Positions 1-5,566 of a DNA stretch of 5,904 nucleotides are shown piece after piece (position 1 is the stretch's first letter; every line of letters starts with the position of its first letter). Source of the stretch: Methanomassiliicoccales archaeon (GTDB taxonomy: Archaea; Thermoplasmatota; Thermoplasmata; Sysuiplasmatales; Sysuiplasmataceae); contig DAHXLZ010000230.1 of assembly GCA_027365715.1 (NCBI GenBank), positions 1 through 5,904 of the forward strand, written 5' to 3'. The notes below the pieces were generated by a model. The model saw only the letters and a program-made list of their open reading frames with translations. It did no database searches and had not been told where the DNA came from. A program made the translations under genes and the position numbers.

Positions 1-951
1 GAAAACGGTCTTTCCGGCCTCAGGCAGGCTGGAATATATGCTGTCGTCGTTGCAGTTGGAGGAGCGGTTCTTCCTCTGATGCTCGGTTTCTATTTCTATA
101 TTGCAACCGGAAGGTCTCTCGCGGGGGCAATACTTATTGCATCCACGATGGCAGCTACCAGCCTTGCCATAACTGTGCAATCCATGGAGCGTTTCAAGGA
201 AAAATATGGTGATGAGGCAAATCTGATTTTTAATGCAGCCGCGATCGATGATGTTGTCAGCGTGATCATACTAGCAGTTGCCCTGACAGTGCTAAACTCG
301 GGTAAGGGTGTAACCACTCTCAGTGTGTTTGTAATTGTAATCGTGGCAACCCTCACCTGGTTTGTGATGCTGATTGCATCCCTGACGATAATCCCGCAGT
401 TCATCAAGATCGTTGCAAGGCTGAAGGACGACAGCGTTCTGGAGTCCGCGTCGCTCGCTGTTGCATTCGCTATGTCTTCGATTTCGGCGTTTGTCGGCCT
501 GTCAACTGTGGTCGGTGCGTATCTGGGTGGCATATCGATCGCAGGCTCACTGGCCAGGGAGCATGCAAGAAGATTCAGTAAAATTCTCAAGGATGCACTG
601 GGGCCGCTCTTCTTTGCTGTAATCGGTGCCGAGCTGAATTTCGGCGATTTCTTCAATCTTTATACATTAATGGGCATGGCATTGCTCACGCTGATAGCCG
701 TTCTCGGAAAGGTAGCAGGTTCAGGAGCAACTGCCTTCTTAAGATTCAGGAATCTCAGAAGCGCACTTCGTGTTGGTGTTGCAATGGTTCCAAGGGGGGA
801 AGTTGGATTGGTGATTGCAGGAATAGCACTTGAGCAGGGTGTAGTTACGCAATCACTATATGGTGAGATAATCGGAATGGTGCTTCTGACGTCAGTAATT
901 GGACCGATTCTGCTTCAGCGACTCTATCACCTTGGACTTAGAATGGACTGA
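1..951 (+). CDS. CPA2-family Na+(K+)/H+ antiporter, NapA-like, 5'-truncated
   Basis: Integral membrane exchanger that swaps cytoplasmic cations for protons and so supports pH and sodium homeostasis. The frame is open from base 1 (ENGLSGLRQAGIYAVVVAVG...), so the ATG at 79 is internal and the true start lies outside the window; 316 residues are visible. The fragment is almost wholly hydrophobic, with repeated membrane segments. Fragment residues 83-84 are the paired aspartates in AAAIDDVVSV, matching the DD ion-binding motif of electrogenic NapA-type CPA2 exchangers. Upstream is the ATS stretch of the unwound helix (about 46-50). Near the C-terminus lies the family motif PRGEVGLVIAGIALEQG. The protein ends soon after the last membrane helix, with no RCK/TrkA-N domain, so it is not a full KefB/KefC-type channel. 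It is convergent with the SSS symporter gene. Family is confident; the ion transported is inferred. Confidence 0.93.
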   Translation, partial: ENGLSGLRQAGIYAVVVAVGGAVLPLMLGFYFYIATGRSLAGAILIASTMAATSLAITVQSMERFKEKYGDEANLIFNAAAIDDVVSVIILAVALTVLNSGKGVTTLSVFVIVIVATLTWFVMLIASLTIIPQFIKIVARLKDDSVLESASLAVAFAMSSISAFVGLSTVVGAYLGGISIAGSLAREHARRFSKILKDALGPLFFAVIGAELNFGDFFNLYTLMGMALLTLIAVLGKVAGSGATAFLRFRNLRSALRVGVAMVPRGEVGLVIAGIALEQGVVTQSLYGEIIGMVLLTSVIGPILLQRLYHLGLRMD

Positions 952-990
952 ATCGCATTCGTGTCGTGGAATGTGTGCGGCTACAGGAGA

Positions 991-1001
991 TTTTTGTTTT
1001 T
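991..1001 (+). terminator. T-rich tract, probable terminator of the antiporter gene
   Basis: A TTTTTGTTTTT run begins 40 bases after the antiporter stop codon. Archaeal RNA polymerase commonly terminates at such U-tracts without a strong hairpin. GAATG/CATTC arms can form a weak stem at 941-960, overlapping the stop codon. Function is inferred from position and composition only. Confidence 0.5.
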
Positions 1002-1068
1002 ATGCAGACGCACGACGAAGTCTGAACCCGAACCTCCGGATTGCCTGAAGTTTCATTCAGCGGCTGAT

Positions 1069-1090
1069 GAAAAATTAAGGCAGAAAAAGA
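1069..1090 (-). terminator. two T-tracts after the symporter gene, probable terminator
   Basis: Read on the minus strand, two T5 runs (about 1085-1089 and 1071-1075) follow the symporter stop codon by about 40-60 bases. This suits U-tract termination of the DUF3311-symporter transcript. Together with the plus-strand T-tract, they make 952-1131 a bidirectional terminator region between convergent genes. I see no other gene in that 180-base gap. Confidence 0.45.
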
Positions 1091-1131
1091 CGAATGTAAA
1101 TGGTTTATGTATTTGCGGCTGCGGATTCACT

Positions 1132-2640
1132 TCAGGCCGTCTCAACTGCTGCTCCGCGGGGTCGGGCAGCGTAGGCGATCAGGCTGCCTACGACTGCTAT
1201 TGACACATTTATTGCGACCGAGAATAACCCGATGTAAAGGAGTCCGTATGGAGACTTGTAGAAGCTCGTGAGAAGTTTACCGAAATGGTTGGCGTATTCC
1301 ACTAGATATATTCCGGAAAACAATCCGATTGCCCAGCCCGCAATCATTGCATATCTGTTCATGCGTCTGAGGAACAGACCCATGAAAACCGGTGCAATAG
1401 TCTGCAGTATCAGTATTCCACCGAGGAGCTGAAGCTGTATTGCGTATGTCAGCGGCACTATGAAGACAAATCCCAGCGCAACAAATTTGAAGACGGCTGA
1501 GAATATTTTTGCAAGCTTCGCTTCCGTTTCAGGTTTCATACCGGGTGAGATTTCCTTGAACACATTCCTGACCAGCAGGTTGGCCTGTGACATGGCCATG
1601 ATTGAAGCGGGTACCAGTCCGCCTATGAATATGCCAAGAAAAGCCAGCCCTGAGAACCATGGCGGCATTGAATACTGTATCAATGCCGGTACAACAAGAA
1701 TACCTCTTGTGGCGGCTGGCGCTGTGGCGAGATATTTCATCGCAGGTCCTACCGCATAGACGAGTATGCCGAACATGGCGAGTAACGCGAGACCGACGCC
1801 ATATATTGGCAGCAGCGCTGTGCTGAGCCTGAGCTTCTTTTCACTAGATGCACTCAGCGAGCCGTTAACTGCATGCGGATAAAGGAACAGAGCCAGCGCG
1901 CTGCCGAGCCAAAGCGTCCAGTAAGCGGAACCCGCAACCGGGGCGAGCTTATCAAAAGCCGGCTTGGCAGCGAAAGCCTTTGCAAACCCGCCGAAGTGTG
2001 CCGGAACTATAATTATCACTGCAATTACAGTTATGAAGACGAGTATGTCTTTGAAGACAGCTGTGAGCGTTGCACCGCGAAGACCACTCGTAAATGTGAA
2101 CACCGCAAGTACTATGAATGAAAGGACAAGTGCGATCTCGACTATGAATGACACGTTGGAGCCGATTCCCTGAAGCATGACAGTAAGAACGGCTGTCATA
2201 CCAACAATCTGCAGTGCAATGTACGGGAGTTCTGCCACTATGCCGGTCAGCGCAATGAGTATTGCAAGTGCTGTTCCAAATCTGTGCTTCACAAAATCTG
2301 CAGCTGTCACATAGCCATGTTTCTTAGCTTCAATCCAGAGTTTTGGCATCGTAACCATGGCAATGGCAAATGTTACGGCGACATATGGAACGGCAAAGAA
2401 GAATATCGGACCTGCCGCGAAGACGCCGGATGGAACAGCAACGAATGTGTAGGCTGTGTACAGATCTGCTCCGATGAGGAACCATGCCAGGAACGGGCCG
2501 AGCCTCCGCCCGGCAAGCGCCCAGTCTCCAAGATCGGCGAGGTTGCCCTTTCTCCATCTGCTTGCATAGAAACCGAGGAATGCGAATATTCCAAAAAGCA
2601 CCAGGAATACGGAAATTTCTATCAACTGGTCCGTTGACAT
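1132..2640 (-). CDS. Sodium:solute symporter (SSS family), MctP-like
   Basis: Secondary transporter of the SSS family that uses the sodium (or proton) gradient to import a small organic solute. Its 502 residues are usual for the family and it has about 13 hydrophobic segments. Residues 42-66 carry [20 protein letters not shown] and then TAYTF, a signature of the MctP/monocarboxylate branch, followed by AVPSG and FFAVPYV. Residues 341-356 ([16 protein letters not shown]) match the core helix that contributes the cation site. Start: ATG at 2640, preceded at 8 nt by a strong GAGGAGGG ribosome site. The DUF3311 stop lies one base upstream (TGA-A-ATG), so the two are probably cotranslated. The DUF3311 partner supports a monocarboxylate or similar organic-acid substrate, as for bacterial MctP, but the sequence cannot fix the solute; amino acid uptake is the main alternative. 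Confidence 0.92.
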   Translation of the reverse strand: MSTDQLIEISVFLVLFGIFAFLGFYASRWRKGNLADLGDWALAGRRLGPFLAWFLIGADLYTAYTFVAVPSGVFAAGPIFFFAVPYVAVTFAIAMVTMPKLWIEAKKHGYVTAADFVKHRFGTALAILIALTGIVAELPYIALQIVGMTAVLTVMLQGIGSNVSFIVEIALVLSFIVLAVFTFTSGLRGATLTAVFKDILVFITVIAVIIIVPAHFGGFAKAFAAKPAFDKLAPVAGSAYWTLWLGSALALFLYPHAVNGSLSASSEKKLRLSTALLPIYGVGLALLAMFGILVYAVGPAMKYLATAPAATRGILVVPALIQYSMPPWFSGLAFLGIFIGGLVPASIMAMSQANLLVRNVFKEISPGMKPETEAKLAKIFSAVFKFVALGFVFIVPLTYAIQLQLLGGILILQTIAPVFMGLFLRRMNRYAMIAGWAIGLFSGIYLVEYANHFGKLLTSFYKSPYGLLYIGLFSVAINVSIAVVGSLIAYAARPRGAAVETA

Positions 2641-2641
2641 T

Positions 2642-2878
2642 TCACTTCCCTCCTCTTCCGCTGTTCAGCAGCAGTGCGGCAATTACAAACAGAATTGCCG
2701 TAATGACAAGCCACACTGTCTGGTACCAGTAAAAATAAGGCACCCCGTACAGTGTCGGTGTTACCTTGTCATACGATCCAAGGTCGAGATATGCTACAAA
2801 AGGTATCAGCAGGAGAATAACTGCTGCGACATCTTTTCCAACACTCCTTTTTGCATTATTTTTATTTTCTTCAACCAA
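2642..2878 (-). CDS. DUF3311 small membrane protein, partner of the SSS symporter
   Basis: A 78-residue protein with two membrane helices (about 17-34 and 54-71) joined by a loop carrying the family hallmark GVPYFYWYQ (45-53). DUF3311 proteins are typically encoded just before an SSS/MctP-type symporter and are thought to be an accessory subunit; their biochemical role is not known. The open frame extends upstream to a TTG at 2917, but that codon has no ribosome site. The TTG at 2878 is preceded by GAGGGG with a 6-nt spacer and gives a family-typical length, so I chose it. There is no ATG in frame before the first helix. The N-terminus is polar and lysine/asparagine-rich, and the C-terminus ends SGRGGK. 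It is the first gene of the operon and lies one base from the symporter start. Confidence 0.85.
   Translation of the reverse strand: MVEENKNNAKRSVGKDVAAVILLLIPFVAYLDLGSYDKVTPTLYGVPYFYWYQTVWLVITAILFVIAALLLNSGRGGK
2648..2655 (-). promoter_or_regulatory. Ribosome binding site of the symporter gene
   Basis: GAGGAGGG on the minus strand, inside the last codons of the DUF3311 gene, ends 7 nt before the symporter ATG. It is a near-full anti-16S match. It fixes the ATG at 2640 as the start and shows that operon-internal genes here use Shine-Dalgarno initiation. Confidence 0.75.
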
Positions 2879-2884
2879 ATTTTT

Positions 2885-2890
2885 CCCCTC
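2885..2890 (-). promoter_or_regulatory. Ribosome binding site deciding the DUF3311 TTG start
   Basis: GAGGGG on the minus strand lies 6 nt before the TTG at 2878-2876. No comparable match precedes the upstream TTGs at 2917 or 2896. This is the main reason to shorten the gene from 91 to 78 residues. Confidence 0.65.
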
Positions 2891-2908
2891 GTTCAAAAAT
2901 CTATTGCC

Positions 2909-3016
2909 GTTTCGCAAGAGACTCTATCTGTCGAAACCCCAGGCAGGTGATTCATAACACACATGCCCTGAAATCGGGAAAGTTTTCTTCCGATTTGAAG
3001 CCCCCGCTTTGCCTGG
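2909..3016 (-). ncRNA. Candidate structured leader RNA (cis-regulatory) of the DUF3311-symporter operon
   Basis: Read on the minus strand, this non-coding stretch has three nested or adjacent pairings. An outer helix joins CCAGGCA (3016-3010) to TGCCTGG (2945-2939). Inside it, AAATCGG (2996-2990) pairs with CCGATTT (2977-2971). Directly after the outer helix, GTTTCG (2937-2932) pairs with CGAAAC (2914-2909). The presumed promoter would start transcription just before the outer helix, and the ribosome site follows about 20 nt after the last hairpin. That arrangement suits a riboswitch or other leader control of transporter expression. It matches no riboswitch class I can recognise. The structure is read by eye and was not folded or compared with homologues. 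Confidence 0.35.
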
Positions 3017-3035
3017 ATTATGATTAGTTCGATAC

Positions 3036-3050
3036 TTAAAGATTTTTAAC
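3036..3050 (-). promoter_or_regulatory. AT-rich TATA region, probable promoter of the DUF3311-symporter operon
   Basis: On the minus strand GGTTAAAAATC, followed by CTTTAAGTATC, resembles BRE plus TATA box. A start about 25 bp downstream would fall near 3010-3020, just ahead of the folded leader. The core is itself a dyad, with TTAAA (3036-3040) facing TTTAA (3045-3049), so it could in principle serve either strand. It is the best TATA-like site upstream of the operon. The leader would then be about 135-145 nt, long for an archaeal mRNA. Confidence 0.4.
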
Positions 3051-3192
3051 CGAACCAGAAAATCCAGATATGGCATCAATTCACTCCGCCTGCAAAATGG
3101 AACACATTCTTATTGATGGCGGGTAATCCATGTTCAATGACGCTCTCATTTCCTGATTGAATGCAATCCTGACTCAAGGACGGCCGGTCGGC
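3051..3192. other. Intergenic stretch without a convincing gene
   Basis: This is the middle of the 379-base gap between the divergent DUF3311 and amidohydrolase genes. The only coding possibility is an 18-codon ORF at 3070-3126 (+), starting about 25-33 bp after the AT-rich TATA region. I see no ribosome site, no recognisable protein similarity and no strong hairpin here. Confidence 0.4.
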
Positions 3193-3197
3193 GTCTT

Positions 3198-3214
3198 AAG
3201 TGCAAATTGTACTT
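3198..3214. promoter_or_regulatory. Upstream dyad, candidate operator of the amidohydrolase gene
   Basis: AAGTGCAAATTGTACTT is a 17-bp dyad with 7 of 8 arm positions complementary, just upstream of the TATA-like box. With its left flank (GTCTTAA at 3193-3199) it resembles the palindrome 34 bp downstream: 12 of the first 15 bases agree. This suggests two copies of one regulator site. Confidence 0.4.
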
Positions 3215-3216
3215 CT

Positions 3217-3227
3217 AAATTAAAAAG
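3217..3227 (+). promoter_or_regulatory. TATA-like box, probable amidohydrolase promoter
   Basis: AAATTAAAAAG is the most AT-rich element upstream of the amidohydrolase gene. A start about 25 bp downstream of its centre falls near 3247-3250. That leaves a very short leader before the ATG at 3258, in keeping with near-leaderless archaeal mRNAs and the lack of a ribosome site. Confidence 0.5.
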
Positions 3228-3231
3228 TCTT

Positions 3232-3249
3232 AAACGCACATGTGCGTTT
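3232..3249. promoter_or_regulatory. 18-bp perfect palindrome over the expected transcription start, candidate operator
   Basis: AAACGCACATGTGCGTTT is a perfect 9+9 palindrome between the TATA-like box and the ATG at 3258, overlapping the predicted transcription start. Perfect dyads of this size are typical binding sites of dimeric winged-helix or HTH regulators, and this position would suit repression. The bound regulator is not encoded in the window. Confidence 0.55.
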
Positions 3250-3257
3250 CGCGGTTC

Positions 3258-4391
3258 ATGAAATACGTCAGGGCCACTGTTCTGTACGACGGTACCGCGA
3301 ACGCTGTAAAGAAAAATGTTTTCATCAGTTATGACCAAGACAGGATCAGCGCCGTTAGCACATCACAACCGAAAGGTGAAATGATCGCGGAAGGGGTGGT
3401 AACACCCGCGTTCATCGATGGCCATTCACACATAGGGTTGGCGAGAAGCGGCGAACCATCTGCGGAAGAGGAAGGGAACGAGCATATGGATCCGATGCTT
3501 CCGATGGTGAACGTTCTTGATTCGGTCTACATGGATGATTTTGCATTCAGGGAGAGCATAGAGCATGGAGTGCTCTATTCCCACGTAATGCCCGGGAGCG
3601 GAAACATCATAGGCGGGAGAACAGCGCTGATCAGGAATTTTGCAGAAGACATACACGACGCTTTCATTTCACGGCCCGGCATCAAGGCAGCACTGGGCTA
3701 TAATCCCCGTTCAACAACAGATTGGAAGGGAACAAGACCATCTACAAGGATGGGTGCAATCGCAATATTGAGGAACGAACTGAACAAGGCTTTAAAGGCA
3801 TCCAGGCTCGTAAAGAAGAAGCGCAAATCAATCGATGAAATCGAACCGCAGACGGAGGCACTCATGGATATACTCAACGGAAAGCAGAGGCTGATGGTTC
3901 ATGTTCATAAGGAAGATGATATCGTCAACCTGATCAATCTGATGTCTGAATTTGGTTTCAGGGCAGTGATTAACCACGCAGGTGATGTTCATTCATCCAG
4001 GCTCTGGGACATAGTTGCAAGAGAAGGTCTTTCTGTCGTTTACGGACCGGTTGATGCTTTCTCCTACAAAGTTGAACTGAAGCACGAGAGGTGGCAGAAT
4101 GTCAGATTTATTGCCGAGTCCAGGATCAACTATTGTCTGATGACAGACCATCCCGTCGTGCTCCAGAGGAATCTTTTCCTTCAACTTCGTTTCTTTCTCA
4201 GGTACGGTCTGACAAGGGAGCAGTCGATTGCACTCATCACCGGCAATGCGGCCCATATTCTTGGCTGCAGAGACATAGGCGTACTCGAAAAGGGCAGAAT
4301 GGCCTCTTTCACTGTGTGGAACAACGATCCATTCTCACTTGATGCATGGCCATCAACTGTCATCGGAGAAGGTAAGATACTCATAGGCTAA
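3258..4391 (+). CDS. Amidohydrolase of the imidazolonepropionase-related (COG1228-like) group
   Basis: Cytoplasmic metal-dependent hydrolase of the amidohydrolase superfamily; 377 residues, usual length. An N-terminal beta-sandwich part (about 1-45) leads to the metal motif DGHSHIG (H56, H58). Next come GSGNIIGGRTALI, LGYNPRSTTDW, and RPSTRMGAIAILRNELNKA, hallmarks of this group. Further ligands are H215/H217 in VHVHKEDDI, H240 in VINHAGD and D297 in MTDHPV; GNAAHILG and GVLEKGRMASFTVWNNDPFS close the domain. No key residue is missing, so it should be active. The substrate (a cyclic amide, peptide-like or related C-N bond) cannot be read from sequence. An in-frame ATG at 3240 would add MCVSRF, but it lies at the centre of the palindrome near the predicted transcription start, so I prefer 3258. 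It is divergent from the transporter operon and ends 34 bases from the DUF169 stop. Confidence 0.88.
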   Translation: MKYVRATVLYDGTANAVKKNVFISYDQDRISAVSTSQPKGEMIAEGVVTPAFIDGHSHIGLARSGEPSAEEEGNEHMDPMLPMVNVLDSVYMDDFAFRESIEHGVLYSHVMPGSGNIIGGRTALIRNFAEDIHDAFISRPGIKAALGYNPRSTTDWKGTRPSTRMGAIAILRNELNKALKASRLVKKKRKSIDEIEPQTEALMDILNGKQRLMVHVHKEDDIVNLINLMSEFGFRAVINHAGDVHSSRLWDIVAREGLSVVYGPVDAFSYKVELKHERWQNVRFIAESRINYCLMTDHPVVLQRNLFLQLRFFLRYGLTREQSIALITGNAAHILGCRDIGVLEKGRMASFTVWNNDPFSLDAWPSTVIGEGKILIG

Positions 4392-4425
4392 AGGTGCCGA
4401 ATTTCATCATCGCATCGCACATCTT

Positions 4426-5139
4426 CTAACCGAATTCCTTCTTCCTTTCGGAGTCCAGTTCGCCCACTTCTCTGTTAACTCCCGCCACCCTGCCTGCCGA
4501 TGATGCAAATTCTGCTATGCTGTCACCGCGAACAGCAATGAGCACATTCCCTGCTGCAGCATCCACATAAGTCCGGAAACCTGAGCAGCCCATACTCATC
4601 GCCACAGGCGCGCCTCCGTTGAGGACAAAAGGTATGACGGAGCACGCAGGACGTCCAGTCAGCGGAACATTAAACGGGTGTGAGCTGTGGAGGCTGGCAG
4701 CCTCCAGAGCAATCATGGCGCCGGAAGGACTGCAAAACATTACAACGGCAGTGGGATAGATATCCCGTTTTCCCAGAGGGCCGTAATAGACAAATTCCGG
4801 CGCATTGCTGTTATGCGGTATCCTCGCTGCCTCTCCCCTTCCAAGATAGCCTTTCTCTTCCATCCAGCCAAGCGCATCTGTGAGCCTTGCGCCCAGTTCG
4901 CCTGCTGGTTTGACACCAAGAACAAACGCACCTATTTCGCAATTTTCATGTGCGGAAACCGGAGCATAGATCTCACTTTCTGTGCCAATTCCCCAGAAAG
5001 AACAGCCTGCAGGCACGCTGCCTGCGTATCTCTCGACGCCCTGTGGTTCGGTCTTCAGATATGAAATCTGGACTGGTGCAGACTCGAGTTTCAGATATCT
5101 CTTAAGATTTTCAGACAGTTCTGCCATGACACTTCTCAT
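4426..5139 (-). CDS. DUF169 family protein (COG2043-like), function unknown
   Basis: A soluble 237-residue protein, typical length for DUF169, a family common in archaea and anaerobes without an assigned reaction. Visible family features are the N-terminal LKLESAPVQISYL (16-28), a conserved cysteine at 46 in AGCSFWG, C67 in ENCEIGAFVLG, the PEFVYYGPL segment, C166 in GRPACSVIP, and C185 in MSMGCSGFRTY followed by a D. The spread cysteines may bind a metal or cofactor; this is inference. There is no signal peptide or membrane helix. The ATG at 5139 lies close to the start expected from the TATA box (about 5142), so the mRNA is probably leaderless; a second ATG at 5127 is the alternative. It is monocistronic by appearance, convergent with the amidohydrolase gene and divergent from the small cysteine-rich gene. 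The C-terminus is charged (ELDSERKKEFG). Confidence 0.85.
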   Translation of the reverse strand: MRSVMAELSENLKRYLKLESAPVQISYLKTEPQGVERYAGSVPAGCSFWGIGTESEIYAPVSAHENCEIGAFVLGVKPAGELGARLTDALGWMEEKGYLGRGEAARIPHNSNAPEFVYYGPLGKRDIYPTAVVMFCSPSGAMIALEAASLHSSHPFNVPLTGRPACSVIPFVLNGGAPVAMSMGCSGFRTYVDAAAGNVLIAVRGDSIAEFASSAGRVAGVNREVGELDSERKKEFG

Positions 5140-5162
5140 GGTTCCGACTCACCCGGTCATTT

Positions 5163-5175
5163 CCTATATATCTTA
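5163..5175 (-). promoter_or_regulatory. TATA box of the DUF169 gene
   Basis: TAAGATATATAGG on the minus strand is a strong archaeal TATA box, with A/T-rich sequence upstream. Its centre (about 5168) lies 29 bp from the ATG at 5139, which places the transcription start at or a few bases before that codon and indicates a leaderless transcript. Confidence 0.65.
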
Positions 5176-5277
5176 TTATTTCGTGTGCAGGACGGCATGC
5201 ATTGCTTTCAGCAAAATCACCGATTGACCAATTCATCTTCATTTCAGGTAATGCATATTCCAGTGAACCGGCATATG

Positions 5278-5298
5278 TTTATTTAGGCCACTTATTTA
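5278..5298 (+). promoter_or_regulatory. TATA-like boxes before the small cysteine-rich gene
   Basis: TTTATTTA at 5278-5285 and TTATTTA at 5292-5298 are two candidate TATA elements. Starts about 25 bp downstream would give leaders of roughly 26 or 12 nt before the ATG at 5333. Only the first would leave room for the ribosome site at 5320-5323, so it is the better candidate. Confidence 0.5.
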
Positions 5299-5319
5299 CT
5301 CATCCTGAACAGAAGGAAC

Positions 5320-5323
5320 GGAG
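5320..5323 (+). promoter_or_regulatory. Ribosome binding site of the small cysteine-rich gene
   Basis: GGAG (GGAGTG with its flank) lies 9 nt before the ATG at 5333. With the TATA element upstream it is the main non-coding support that this short ORF is translated. Confidence 0.5.
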
Positions 5324-5332
5324 TGTTGCGAA

Positions 5333-5530
5333 ATGTGTAAATTCTGCAGCGATGATAAGTGCCCATGTGACTGCCTGTACCCTGAAAGAGTGAGGAAAGA
5401 ATTGCGCACCCAGTACTCTCAGAATCTGATAGATATTGACAGGTGCGTCATCACCTGTATCAAGTGCAGACACCAGCTGGTTTACACTGTTCAATCGATG
5501 CATCAGCACAGTTCTGCAGCGATCGAATAG
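5333..5530 (+). CDS. Small cysteine-rich protein (65 aa), probable metal-binding, function unknown
   Basis: I do not recognise this protein. It is 65 residues with eight cysteines, all placed in two clusters: MCKFCSDDKCPCDC (C2, C5, C10, C12, C14) and CVITCIKCRH (C38, C42, C45, with H47). Between them lies a charged, probably helical stretch (PERVRKELRTQYSQNLIDID). CxxC and CxCxC spacing suggests zinc or iron-sulfur binding; a redox role is possible. It has no signal peptide or membrane helix. Support for a real gene is the cysteine pattern, a TATA-like element and a GGAG ribosome site at normal spacing. Against it are the short length and the weaker composition of the last 17 residues (SMHQHSSAAIE end). 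It is divergent from DUF169 and ends 36 bases from the peroxiredoxin stop, tail to tail. Confidence 0.6.
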   Translation: MCKFCSDDKCPCDCLYPERVRKELRTQYSQNLIDIDRCVITCIKCRHQLVYTVQSMHQHSSAAIE

Positions 5531-5566
5531 GACGTCCAGTTTACCCGTCCGTATATCTGCTGCAGC

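Noticed and set aside
96..656. 186-codon minus-strand ORF inside the antiporter gene
   Set aside because: It is a shadow of a clear membrane protein gene in the opposite frame. The product is low-complexity (A/T/S/I-rich) and has no family features.
961..1203. 80-codon plus-strand ORF starting with GTG after the antiporter gene
   Set aside because: It has no ribosome site, runs over two T-tracts and overlaps the 3' end of the symporter gene by 72 bases. Its cysteine/arginine-rich composition looks like antisense translation.
2939..3016. Known riboswitch classes (for example fluoride or TPP) for the folded leader
   Set aside because: I could not match the conserved core of any known class, so it is reported only as an unclassified candidate structure.
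4687..5064. 125-codon plus-strand ORF opposite the DUF169 gene
   Set aside because: It lies wholly inside the DUF169 coding region, whose family motifs are clear, and has no promoter or ribosome site of its own.
5202..5393. 63-codon plus-strand ORF starting with TTG
   Set aside because: It spans the presumed promoter of the cysteine-rich gene and overlaps it in another frame. It lacks a ribosome site and recognisable motifs.
5300..5509. 69-codon minus-strand ORF opposite the cysteine-rich gene
   Set aside because: It has no TATA element or ribosome site and no motif. The plus strand has both signals and a patterned cysteine distribution.
5342..5523. 12-bp direct repeat TTCTGCAGCGAT at 5342-5353 and 5512-5523, near both ends of the small cysteine-rich gene
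   Set aside because: The copies fall in different reading frames with no other mobile-element feature, and about one 12-bp repeat is expected by chance in a window of this size.
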